DNA of 19,373 nt from Hyphochytrium catenoides (lineage: Eukaryota; Sar; Hyphochytriomycetes; Hyphochytriales; Hyphochytriaceae), in contig FLMG01003933.1 in NCBI GenBank assembly GCA_900088475.1, positions 7,316 through 26,688 of the forward strand, given 5' to 3'. Within the stretch, counting starts at the first letter, position 1; every line of letters starts with the position of its first letter. This document shows, in pieces, positions 1 to 8,443 of this stretch. The translations under genes and the position numbers were made by a program. The notes under the pieces were generated by a model. The model was not told the DNA's origin. It saw only the letters and a list, made by a program, of their open reading frames with translations, and ran no database searches.

Positions 1-2342
1 AGTTTACTACCAGCAGCGGGGAGGTTGAGCTGTGAGCTATCTGTAGGGCCGGCTCCCGTGCTCTCCTCTTACTTCTGATAACATCGCGGAGAGATATAAG
101 GGTCAAGGTAGATTCTGATAGTGAATGTGGAGGAGGAGTGTCTGTTTCTTTGAGCCTCTACTTGCCGCCCGACAGTCGGAGTAGTCCTCCGTGAAACGGG
201 AAGGACGGAAATAAGATGAGGGAGAAGAAGATAAGAGTACGTGCTAGCCAGTCCCAATGTCTAGCTCTGTCATCATGCAGGAGAGGCTAAAGATTGATTG
301 ATGGCAACCATACTGGGCACCACAACTACTGCATCCTGAGGAGCCAGAAAGGTCGTCATGACCTTACCAATAACCCTGCTTTTTGCTCTCATTATCAGGT
401 AGGGGAAGAGCAGCAGAAAGAGAGGATCTGCGGGAAGCGTGAAGTAGAGAGCTCACTCTCTAAAAACAGTTTGAAGCAAGACGTCAGAAATATCCATATC
501 GTAGTGCTACCTTTGCCAATCCTCTTAGCTTGGCCGACGGCTGCCAAGGCTTCTCCCCGTAGGCCACGCGGTGGAGGCTACCTCGCGACCAGTTATCAAA
601 AGGCCCTCCACCTAAACGTTTCTTATTGTCATGCTAGTAGCAGGTGCGGCTTATAAGAGATGGTTGGTCATCATTTACATTGATGGGGAGAAAGAGCTAC
701 TAGACAAGATCTGCTTATTATGGCCGTTGTCTAGCTGGATGCGCGTCTATATGCGTGCATGCCTACCCTGCGCTTCTCTCCCTCGTCCTATGAATTGGGG
801 TCTTCCCGTTTAGCTCACATCATTGATGGACAAAGCGGCGGTAGGCCATCATTCTATCTGTACCATGGGCCGACTCGACCGATATCTAGCATAGCATGAT
901 TGTGCTGAGCGATAGCAGCGGCGGGACTACTCCCTTTCGAGTCTAGTTTTGCTCGTTCCTGCCTCTGCCTACTGCCCATCTCTCTGTCTCCTGACTCTTC
1001 GTGTGCTTCGCCATCTCCTTTTCTCTTACTTCACCGCTAACCTCCCCCTCCTCCTGCTGCCGTTGTCTTCACTGATGCGTTGTGACGCCACTGTGATTGA
1101 TGAGAACTTCCTGGAGCCTCTTTTCGTTACTTTTGGCCATCTGGATCTTATTTCAGCTTGTTTCATTTTACCAAAACATAGTAAAAGACTTACGAATTGT
1201 TCCACAATTACGAAAACCCGAACCCTTTAGGTATACGTAGCAATAGTGGGTATCGCCACCACCAAATTCGCAATCCTCACTGTTCTCGGGACGATGGTTG
1301 TGTTTGGACCGATGACATAAAATTGCTCCTCGGTTTACCACTGTCCAAAGCTAGCGCCTGATAATCTGACAACTTCATCTCATCCTTTGCCCTGCCCTAC
1401 CTGCACCAGCAACCGTCTGGGCCCTGGGCCCAGCAAGGGCCCAGCAGACAGAGACTAAAATGATGGAAGAGCAGCTGAAAGCAGGAAGACAGCAGCCGAC
1501 GACAAGGAGGAAGAGAAGGGGAGCAAGGGAGTAGTTCTAAGGCAGAAGGCTTGTGAAGTGCCAAATGTCCTCCTAGCTGCTGCTGCCTTCCATGACCACA
1601 GTCTGCCTCTGACTGATTGATAGGTGATCGACCAGGCCCTTATTAGCGACCTGCCTCCCTTCTCACTTCCTGAGAGGACATGACTCTTCGTTCCTCCGGA
1701 GCTGTAACCTTCATCATCTACTCATTGACCATTTCAGACTGCGGGGGTTGAAGAGGAGGTGGGGTTTGGCGATGAAGACGAACAGGGCTAGGACTAACAA
1801 CAATGGTCGGAGAGATAACTCGGCGGGTCAACCTCTGCCAACCTCTTTCTTTGACCAAACATCGCACAGAAGAGTCGTAAAGCTCAGTCACCGTTTCGGC
1901 AATCGTGAGATTTGAGTCGTAAAGCAAAGTTCTAAGAGATGCAGAGAGCTAGTAGGCTGCAGTCTATGTGGCTTTGGACCTCGACGACTGGTGAGATGAT
2001 GCTTGGGGACGGACGCTGCGGTGTGTCAGCTTCAATAAACCAGATGACCGTTTCCCCTTTGCCATGCTACCAATGTTACCAGTCAATCCCCCTGATACGT
2101 CACGTGTGACCTGCTCTGTGATCTTTGTTCTGACTCTCCATTTCTTGAATCTTATATCCCAGCCAACTATCCTCCCCCTCCCTAGTTGCCTACCATTCTT
2201 TAGATATTCAACTTGTTGTCAGCTGCTAAGCATCATTAGCGAAACAGCCACCTCCCAGACACATAATCTACTATCGCCTTCGTCGGGCCTCTTGCTAGGG
2301 TCGAGCCGGTGCTGCGCTCGGAAAAAGCGTTAGTCCTCGACC
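1..2342. other. Upstream region without a supported gene
   Basis: I see no gene I can defend here. The open frames are short (at most about 120 codons), match no family I recognise and have no chain of plausible splice junctions. The longest, at 294-656 on the plus strand, and a minus-strand frame at 1718-1927 have unremarkable composition and no motif. The region holds a GGGCCC-rich dyad at 1417-1444, reported separately. The last few hundred bases presumably contain the promoter and 5' leader of the oxidase that starts at 2343, but I see no clear TATA box or initiator. An undetected multi-exon gene cannot be excluded. Confidence 0.5.
1417..1444. repeat. GGGCCC-rich dyad with two alternative stems
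   Basis: CTGGGCCC at 1417-1424 is followed after a single T by its reverse complement GGGCCCAG at 1426-1433. A second copy of GGGCCCAG lies at 1437-1444. The left arm could therefore pair with either right arm, giving two mutually exclusive 8-bp stems, though the first has almost no loop. It lies in a gene-poor stretch about 900 bases upstream of the oxidase. Function is unknown; it may be a protein-binding palindrome or chance. Confidence 0.6.
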
Positions 2343-4133
2343 ATGCGGAGCATCCTTCTCAGTCTTACAGCTGCCATAGCTGTGACCTTGGCTTCAGCAG
2401 AGCAGTTTCAGTCTGCTGCCGAACATTCTACCCTAAACGCACTGCATGGGACCAGGGTTCGAAGAGCTTTAGACGTGCCACGTGATCCGAAGCTCTATTA
2501 TGGCCCGCTAATCTATCTACGCGACAACAGCGGCAAATTTAAAGACTCCAGGCTAGACAGCGGAGGTTGGTGGATGACCCCCGTCCATGCCAATCTCCTC
2601 CCTAATGGCAAGATTTTAATCATGGGATGGTCCCGACTGGCTTTTCAAGACTGTAACATGGAGGCTGGAGAGGGAAGGAAGCATGGTCTCAGCTTCGTCC
2701 TTGATCCAGCGACACTGCCCAGCGCGCAGGGGGCGATGTACAATATAGAGCCACTAAGTGAGGTGCCCAAGCAGTTTGATAGAGACGTAATGTACTGCTC
2801 TGGCCACACGCATCTCCCTGACGGACGAATCCTTATTCTTGGAGGTGCCACGTATCAAGAGCTGGGCGTCAAAGACAGAGAACAGGAGTATGGGTTGGAC
2901 TATGTGAGGGTCTTTGATCCTACCAACAACACGGTGACACGGCTTGAGGAAGTGATGCCTATCGGCACAGCTTGGTATCCCAGCGCTGCCCGCCTGCCAG
3001 GCGGGAAAGTGCTCGTAACAGGTGGCTTCTTCCGCTGCTGTGGGGACCAATACCTGAACACGGGGCTGGCGATCTTCGACATCAATAAGTTCACTAGAGG
3101 AGAGAGGGGATACTGGGAGTTACTAGCAAGGCATGGAGAGGAAGGTACCGCACGGCAGATTGGACCTGGGCTGCGCGATTACACGCACTTCTTCGTACTA
3201 CCTAAGCCTGTAGATGGCAAGGGGGTCGCAGCCATAGGCGCATGGGGTAAGATCACGCTAATCGAGACGAACGATGTAAACGGAAGGCAGTGGTCTGACG
3301 TCTACAACGGTGACCGGCCTCACCCTGATGGTGCTTATCCTACTGGCTGGGATTCTAGCAGCCTTCTCTCTCCTACAGGAGAGCTCATGATAATGGGCGG
3401 CAGCGATGGGTATAATACACTGCAGAGAATCGACCTCTGGAACCCTGAGACTAAACAATGGAGATCCGTACACACTGGCATCAAACGCCGCAACCCTGAC
3501 ACCGTCATTTTACCTGATGGCACGATACTCATCATCAACGGAGATAGGCCAGACAATGCTCCCTGGTATGACTTCAAGAAAGACGGTGATGAGTGTGACT
3601 ACCGCTGTCCACAAATCTTTGATCCCTTCACTAATAGCATTCGGACCCTGCCAAAGTGGGAAGAGTGGGACCTAGACCGCCGTGGCTATCACTCGTGGGC
3701 AATTGTGATGGCTGATGGGAAGGTTCTCACAGGCGGAGGGGTGTGGGATCACGGAGGTATTGCCTGCGAACATCCCAGTATGAGGATCTTTACGCCTCCC
3801 TACCTCCTGAACCTGAAGAATTCCAGACCAGAGATCAGTGAACTTAGTGCAACAACATTTAGACCAAGAATGTCAGTGCGTCTTAGCATCAAGGGAGAGC
3901 TAAGGCAGGAGCGTGCGGTTGCCCTCCTTGCGCCTGGTAGCTTCACCCATGCCTTCGACCAACACCAGCGTTATGTAGCTCTCTCCTATCACAAAGTCCC
4001 TGATCAAAATGGGGTCTTTGAAGTTTCCTTGCCACAGGACCAAGTCATCATTGCGGGTGGCTACTACCTCTATGTCATCAACATTGATGGCACGCCTTCG
4101 GTCGGCAAGTATGTGCAGGTAGAGGAGAACTAA
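2343..4133 (+). CDS. Secreted copper-radical oxidase (glyoxal/galactose oxidase family)
   Basis: A single 596-codon open frame with no intron. Residues 1-19 form a typical signal peptide (basic start, Leu/Ala-rich core, Ala-Ser-Ala end). A dibasic RVRR at 38-41 resembles a furin/Kex2 site and would release a short propeptide, as galactose oxidases also carry a cleaved prosequence. Kelch-type beta-propeller strands of the form PxGxhhhhGG recur near 86-96, 158-168, 218-228, 343-353, 390-400 and 456-466. The five family copper/cofactor residues are present by motif: Cys152 (YCSGH) and Tyr212 (AWYPS) for the thioether-linked radical cofactor, Tyr449-His450 (RGYHSW), and His536 (GSFTHAF) in the C-terminal DUF1929-like domain. 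The expected reaction is oxidation of an aldehyde or primary alcohol with O2 to give H2O2, outside the cell. The sequence does not decide glyoxal versus galactose versus other alcohol substrates. The C-terminal portion from about 485 fits the Ig-like copper-ligand domain. The start is the first ATG of the frame and directly precedes the signal peptide. Confidence 0.93.
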   Translation: MRSILLSLTAAIAVTLASAEQFQSAAEHSTLNALHGTRVRRALDVPRDPKLYYGPLIYLRDNSGKFKDSRLDSGGWWMTPVHANLLPNGKILIMGWSRLAFQDCNMEAGEGRKHGLSFVLDPATLPSAQGAMYNIEPLSEVPKQFDRDVMYCSGHTHLPDGRILILGGATYQELGVKDREQEYGLDYVRVFDPTNNTVTRLEEVMPIGTAWYPSAARLPGGKVLVTGGFFRCCGDQYLNTGLAIFDINKFTRGERGYWELLARHGEEGTARQIGPGLRDYTHFFVLPKPVDGKGVAAIGAWGKITLIETNDVNGRQWSDVYNGDRPHPDGAYPTGWDSSSLLSPTGELMIMGGSDGYNTLQRIDLWNPETKQWRSVHTGIKRRNPDTVILPDGTILIINGDRPDNAPWYDFKKDGDECDYRCPQIFDPFTNSIRTLPKWEEWDLDRRGYHSWAIVMADGKVLTGGGVWDHGGIACEHPSMRIFTPPYLLNLKNSRPEISELSATTFRPRMSVRLSIKGELRQERAVALLAPGSFTHAFDQHQRYVALSYHKVPDQNGVFEVSLPQDQVIIAGGYYLYVINIDGTPSVGKYVQVEEN

Positions 4134-4746
4134 CGACCGCATGCACTTAGTCTATCGACAGTTATGTTGCTACAGCAGCTCCCCTGTCATCAATCAAACT
4201 ATAACCCTTTGGAAATTATTGATGGGCTTGCAAGAGTGTGGTACAGAAGAGCCAAATGAAAATAGACTTCTTTTATATCCACAGAGCTCCGCACTTAATG
4301 AGGAGGATAATAGCATGTTGAGAATGCCAAAGCAGCCGCACATAGACCGCAAGTCCGGCTGGCTCTCAATTAAGTTAAGGCACACAAGAGTCTATGAAGA
4401 AGGGACAGCCTTCTTCACAACCGGAAATGTGTATCTCAATGTCAAACTGTGGCCCCGTCGTCATCATAAGACCAGGGCATCGTTTTTTAGCCCATACCTA
4501 CGGTCACACCTTTCATTTGTGGCATTACCCTGCGAATTGAGTCTGGATAAAGTCCCCTGCTACCTTTACTACCCATATTTTCGACATCTCACGCCTGCTA
4601 GGTCGCGTACGGACCGACTTTGTACATTAGGCAAGCAATCCTGAGTGTCGTCGTCTGCTCTAAACTATCCCCGTGCAATCGTTGGATACTCCCTTATACG
4701 CACAGGCACCAGAGCACTGTCATCATGGACTGAAGCCATGTGGCTA
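4134..4746. other. Spacer between convergent genes
   Basis: This is the shared 3' flank of the oxidase (plus) and the AT-hook protein (minus). A 167-codon plus-strand frame (4141-4644) begins 8 bases after the oxidase stop. It has no recognisable domain, signal peptide or repeat. By a rough estimate, a frame of that length is expected about once by chance in a six-frame scan of a window this size. I treat it as non-coding 3' untranslated or intergenic sequence. I found no canonical AATAAA signal close to either stop. Confidence 0.5.
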
Positions 4747-6018
4747 CTAGCGCCTTTCAGCTTTACTGGTAGAGCCCCTAGGTCTTCCGCGGCCGCGCTT
4801 TAGGGGGAGGGGAACGCCGTTGACCACAGTTGCACTTACTCCTGGCATGCTGGCCTCAAAATCACAATAGGAACATGTCCAGCAAATGATCTCCATTCGT
4901 CCTGTGATCAGACGGATGCTCTTTGTCACTCGATCAGGAGCTGGGTCGCCGACTCGTAGGCCGGGACACTGGCTGAAGTGCTGCTGCTCCATAAATTGAT
5001 CTAGAAGAAAAAGGTCCATGCAAATCGGCTCTTCTTCTCTAAGGCTGCATGGCGCAGGAGGTACCTCCGCCTCGCCAGCCTTCTCATGGGTAAGGTTGTT
5101 CCTGCGGCCCTTCTTGCCTTTGTTGGGTTTAGATCTGGATGGAGGCGCAGTTGCAAGGACACCCGGTACGTCGGTCCAAGACACCCCGTCATTAAGTCTG
5201 TCCACTTCTTCCTGAGTGAGATTGATAATACGGCCTCGCGCTGGGTTGCGAGAAGGCAACTGCGGGTGAGAGTCTAGGTCGCTCCAAGGGCTATGTAGGC
5301 GGCCATGGATGTGGTCGAGCTCGTCCTGAGTCATTGCGCTGAGAGAGTCTCTCGTCTTAGACTTTTTAGACTTTGGCCCAGGTGGTGGAATGACCTTATC
5401 TGTGATAATCAGGTCAAGGGAGACATGAGTCTCAGTCTCGTCGGTCTCAGGGAAGCTGACGTCGAAGGTTTTGTCCAGGTAGTTTAGTCCATGAACAATG
5501 CCCTCTTTCCGGGCTCTCGAGCCCTTCTTCCCAATAATTCTCTTGCATTTGACTGTCACTGGGCTGTTCACCTGAAGCTCATAGGTGTCGAAGAGTTTCT
5601 TGCTAGAGGAAGCAATCTGAGAAATTGTTCCATAATGGCGCTCACAGAGGTGATAGAACGGACTCATCTTTCCCGTAGTGCGCGACTTTTTATCAGCGAA
5701 GGGACGGATTTCCACTTTGGCATCAGCCGCTAGCTCCAGGAGCGTCTTGCCAGCAACAGCCGACTGGCAGATCTTGTGAAGTCTGCCATGACAGATAGTT
5801 TTGTTGCATCTGCCACCATAGGAACTTAGCAGTCCATTTCCTAGCACACAGGATGGCAGGGCGGTTGGTGACATGGAGTCTTTCGAACTAGATAAGCAAG
5901 GTTTGGCTTCTGATATTGAGTCAGGTGAAGGAAGAGGCATGTCTGCCGTCTTTCTCGAGGCAGACGCCCTGCTAAGGTTTGACGCGCCGGGCGGAGGCTG
6001 ATTTTCTTTCTCCATCAA
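4747..6018 (-). CDS. AT-hook protein with Cys/His clusters and Tudor/SH3-like segment; function unknown
   Basis: An intact, intronless 423-codon frame. I do not recognise a named family. Visible parts: a polar, probably disordered N-terminus (1-60); a Cys/His cluster CNKTICHGRLHKIC at 71-84, followed by CERH at 125-128, which could bind zinc together; a basic, beta-rich stretch at about 154-206 (VKCKRIIGKKG... then FDVSFPETDE...) with the rhythm of a Tudor/SH3-like barrel; basic linkers (KSKKSK at 216-221, KPNKGKKGRR at 297-306); a second Cys cluster CWTCSYC at 379-385; and a canonical AT-hook KRGRGRPRGS at 407-416 at the C-terminus. A short motif is repeated: MTQDELDHI (229-237) and LTQEEVDRL (267-275). 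AT-hook plus basic linkers imply nuclear DNA binding; a Tudor-like fold would suggest reading chromatin marks, but that is inference. It is convergent with the oxidase and divergent from the small membrane protein. Length and composition argue for a real gene. Start: the first of two adjacent Met codons. Confidence 0.75.
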   Translation of the reverse strand: MMEKENQPPPGASNLSRASASRKTADMPLPSPDSISEAKPCLSSSKDSMSPTALPSCVLGNGLLSSYGGRCNKTICHGRLHKICQSAVAGKTLLELAADAKVEIRPFADKKSRTTGKMSPFYHLCERHYGTISQIASSSKKLFDTYELQVNSPVTVKCKRIIGKKGSRARKEGIVHGLNYLDKTFDVSFPETDETETHVSLDLIITDKVIPPPGPKSKKSKTRDSLSAMTQDELDHIHGRLHSPWSDLDSHPQLPSRNPARGRIINLTQEEVDRLNDGVSWTDVPGVLATAPPSRSKPNKGKKGRRNNLTHEKAGEAEVPPAPCSLREEEPICMDLFLLDQFMEQQHFSQCPGLRVGDPAPDRVTKSIRLITGRMEIICWTCSYCDFEASMPGVSATVVNGVPLPLKRGRGRPRGSTSKAERR

Positions 6019-6903
6019 CCTTTATCTTTTTTGGGGACCGATGTCCTCCCAACGATCAGCGCCCTTATTTATCCCTGAATCCTGACTGCTGGTGGCACGT
6101 TGGCAGTTCTCAGTAAAAAGAGCTTAAGAGCTTCCGGGGGATCTGGGAATCAGATGAATGAGATAGAAATGACCTGGCCTTGAGCGAATGTCAAGAAGCG
6201 GTAGCTTGAGTTCAGATGTGTGTCCTTCCTCCTTTCTTCTTTCCCCATGTCGTTTATCAGTCCAGGTTCAAACCTGTGTGAGTTCTGAGTGCAGGAAACT
6301 ATGAGAAGCATGATAATGTGTCGATTGTCTGTTCTTCTTCTCTGGCGCCTCGAGGCAATGGGGAGCGCCCGTGCCAGGACTAAAGCCTTCAGAAGCGTGC
6401 AGCAGTGCTTTGTTGAGCCCCTGGCGGAGAGCTATTCATGGTTCTTAGGCGCAGATCAAACCATCAAATCTTCTACCAATTTTGAATCCTACACCGAGCT
6501 TAAATCATCGCTTCTGATAGTCAATTAGGATGGACCTAGTATTTGAACTTGGATAAGAAGCATAAATGGCTTTACAACGCTGAATAGCTGTTTAAAGGCT
6601 GTAGGCTTCTACGGAGTACGTTGTTTCCTCTTTCATAACAACCCAGATATCAGCCAAAGGGTGTCCTCCACTTAAGTGCTCTCCTTACGTTTTCGTATTT
6701 CTTATTGTTCGGATTGGACTGCTATTCCTCTTAGCAAAATGGGTACAAAAAAGCTCGTCCTTCGCATGGAAATATAAGACGAAATTATAAAAAGCCTATC
6801 TTCAGGTTGAAAGACCCTAAGACTGACGTATATTTTGTGTCTCTGTTAATCCGCTAGCCGCAGGTCTTGATAGCCGTTAGCGGATAAAAGGAAGGGCTCC
6901 CCG
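6019..6903. other. Divergent intergenic spacer (candidate bidirectional promoter)
   Basis: About 885 bases separate the minus-strand AT-hook gene from the plus-strand small ORF. It should contain both promoters. The plus-strand frame at 6289-6528 is short and featureless and I do not call it. The stretch 6540-6840 is richer in A/T than its surroundings. Near the downstream end lie related CCGCTAG/CCGTTAG/CCGCTAA words, described as a separate feature. No clear TATA element or transcription-factor site could be assigned. Confidence 0.4.
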
Positions 6904-6917
6904 ATGACCGCTAACGG
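6874..6917 (+). promoter_or_regulatory. Perfect 10-bp inverted repeat enclosing a start codon
   Basis: CCGTTAGCGG at 6874-6883 and its exact reverse complement CCGCTAACGG at 6908-6917 are separated by 24 bases. The ATG of the small membrane-protein frame (6904-6906) lies at the 3' end of that loop, and the right arm is the first coding sequence. If transcribed, a G/C-rich stem would form directly at the initiation site and could influence initiation. A partial related word, CCGCTAG, sits at 6851-6857. It could equally be a dyad DNA-binding site near the transcription start. The sequence shows the symmetry only; a role is inference. Confidence 0.55.
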
Positions 6918-7092
6918 AATCGCCGTGAATGTGAAGAAAAAAATCTTTCAGAAGCAAGTCGACTCTCAGCTCGGAGCTTTCTCAGTGTTCGCAGTCTTCA
7001 TGATGGGAGTTGGGGCTTCTTTCTTGACCTTCCTAGCTCTCAAGGAGAACTCCATGTCTCGCCAGCTTGTTGCTGGTCGGCTTTGGCACTGA
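6904..7092 (+). CDS. Putative 62-residue single-span membrane protein
   Basis: A short complete frame not assigned to a family. Residues 1-23 are polar and basic (KKKIFQKQVD at 11-20). Residues about 24-46 (GAFSVFAVFMMGVGASFLTF and on) make one convincing transmembrane segment, followed by a short polar tail ending WH. The positive-inside rule would place the N-terminus on the cytosolic or matrix side. Size and topology resemble many small organelle or ER accessory subunits, but I cannot name one. The stop lies 143 bases before the thioredoxin ATG on the same strand. It could be an independent gene, an upstream reading frame on a thioredoxin transcript, or a chance frame. The transmembrane segment and clean start favour a real protein modestly. 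Confidence 0.45.
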   Translation: MTANGIAVNVKKKIFQKQVDSQLGAFSVFAVFMMGVGASFLTFLALKENSMSRQLVAGRLWH

Positions 7093-7235
7093 AGAGAGAA
7101 AGATTATTGTCGCTTCAACGGGCAGGGAGACGTCCTTCGTGACTAGCTGTTCTCTTCCACTATCAGGATCTTATTGCGGTAGACAGAACGGCCTTGAAAG
7201 TTCATAGACGCGCTGAAGTCCTTCTACCCCCAGCA

Positions 7236-8260
7236 ATGATGTTTCGACAGTCACTCCTTCGCCGTGTACCTCTAGCTGTCCAGAGTGCAATACGAGCACC
7301 TCTTAAGCGTCAAGCTCCGGCACTCTATGTGGCTAACTTCTCCAGTCGCCAGGCCTCTTCGGGTATTGACCGGTCACTCGATGTACCGATTGCTAAGCGG
7401 GGTCCTTCGAAGGCCTTTACTTCTTTCTGTGGTCCTCCTCTGCCCAGCTTCGCTTTCTTTCTCTCTCTTTGCTCGTTCTCACAGCTATCCGGCGTCATTG
7501 GTGCAGTACCGTTACCTTTATGCATTCGTAGACGTCACGCCTTCCTTACGCGTCTTGGCATTTCTCTAGGCCGTGTGCAGAAGATTGAGTCAATGGACCA
7601 GTACCAGACATTTGTGAAGGACGGAAAGTCGGTAGTCTACTTCACGGCCGTATGGTGCCCGCCCTGCAAGATGATCAGTCCAGTCTATGATGAACTAAGG
7701 TGAGCGCGAGAGGGCTAATAAGAGAGAAGAATCTGACCGTGGTGCGGCAATGATATATTATCCATTTGGTTGAGGGTGCAAATATTGAACCGCGACACTG
7801 CATGTATGGAGCAAACATAAGACAGGAATTGGATAGAAGGAGCCGTCTTCCTTCAAATGTTAGAGGGCGAGGGGCGCCACATCAGATTGTTTCTAACCTA
7901 CCTCAGTATTGAGAAGCAGATGACACTGAGCATGACGGCATTGGCACTTTAAGCTTACATAGTGTCTTCTTCACTTAGCTCTCAGTTCCCCGACGTGAAG
8001 TTTGGCAAGGTTGACGTGGATGATGTGGGGGATGTGGCAGAAGCTGCGGGAATCCGGGTAAGTCAACAGCAAGACAGCTTCATTGCTCGCCGTGTGCAAC
8101 TGAGATGATGATGATTGCCATCTGTACTCGCATTGCCCATATCCAGGCTATGCCAACCTTCCAATTTCATAAAGATGGACAGGAGATGAAGACGATGAAG
8201 TTTGAAGGGGCAGATCAAGGCAGATTAAAGGAGTCTGTGGACTCTCTGGACGCCCAGTAA
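7236..8260 (+). CDS. Mitochondrial o-type thioredoxin with WCPPC active site
   Basis: Spliced gene. Proposed exons: 7236-7401, 7570-7699, 7979-8057, 8147-8260, all with GT-AG borders and in-phase joins, giving 162 residues. Residues 1 to about 40 are Arg/Ser/Ala-rich without acidic residues (FRQSLLRR ... FSSRQASS), a typical mitochondrial presequence. The thioredoxin fold follows: YFTAVWCPPCKMISPVYDEL with the redox-active Cys85/Cys88, a beta strand with DVKFGKVDVDD, and the cis-proline loop AMPTF (Pro128). The Tyr-Phe-Thr-Ala run before the active site, where most thioredoxins have a buried Asp, is shared with plant mitochondrial thioredoxin o. The middle of the active site is Pro-Pro, not Gly-Pro, which should alter redox potential and partners. 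The first intron (7402-7569) is exactly 56 codons, open and in frame; I call it an intron because it has a pyrimidine-rich 3' end and encodes no thioredoxin-like sequence. The other two introns are certain from the domain. The start chosen is the first of two consecutive ATGs. Confidence 0.88.
7402..7569 (+). other. Candidate in-frame intron of the thioredoxin gene
   Basis: Starts GTCCTT, which is a weak donor, and ends TTTCTCTAG. Its length is 168 nt, a multiple of three, and it has no stop in the coding frame, so retention would insert 56 residues rich in Phe, Leu, Ser and Pro between the presequence and the thioredoxin domain. No thioredoxin has such an insert at this point as far as I know. 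A pyrimidine-rich stretch around 7454-7483 and the splice-like 3' end favour removal. Confidence 0.55.
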
Positions 8261-8274
8261 TGTTTGCCCCAAAA

Positions 8275-8345
8275 CAAAGGAAAAAAGAAAGCGAAAAGTG
8301 AGTGCGAGAGAGAGAGATGAGAGAAGGAGAGAAGAAAGCGGGAGC
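8275..8345 (+). repeat. Purine-rich tract downstream of the thioredoxin stop
   Basis: About 70 bases dominated by A and G, with a GAGAGAGAGAGA core near 8308-8318, lie just after the thioredoxin stop and before the stop of the convergent hydrolase. It probably belongs to the thioredoxin 3' untranslated region. Similar purine tracts occur elsewhere in the window on the plus strand. Confidence 0.6.
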
Positions 8346-8443
8346 CGACGAGGACGACGACGAGGCTATAGGTTCAACCGTTATAGTAAGGTTATGATTG
8401 ACTCTTGACAAAATGGAGCCGTGAGGTCTTATTGGCACAGTCC

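Noticed and set aside
294-656. 120-codon plus-strand frame as an upstream gene
   Set aside because: Composition is unstructured, with no motif and no splice partners I can defend.
4141-4644. 167-codon plus-strand open frame right after the oxidase stop
   Set aside because: No domain, signal or repeat. A frame of this length is expected about once by chance in a window of this size, and it lies in the 3' flank between convergent genes.
6255-6290. Possible tRNA T-arm (AGGTTCAAACCT)
   Set aside because: The loop is 6 nt with a 4-5 bp palindromic stem, and no acceptor, D or anticodon arm is visible around it.
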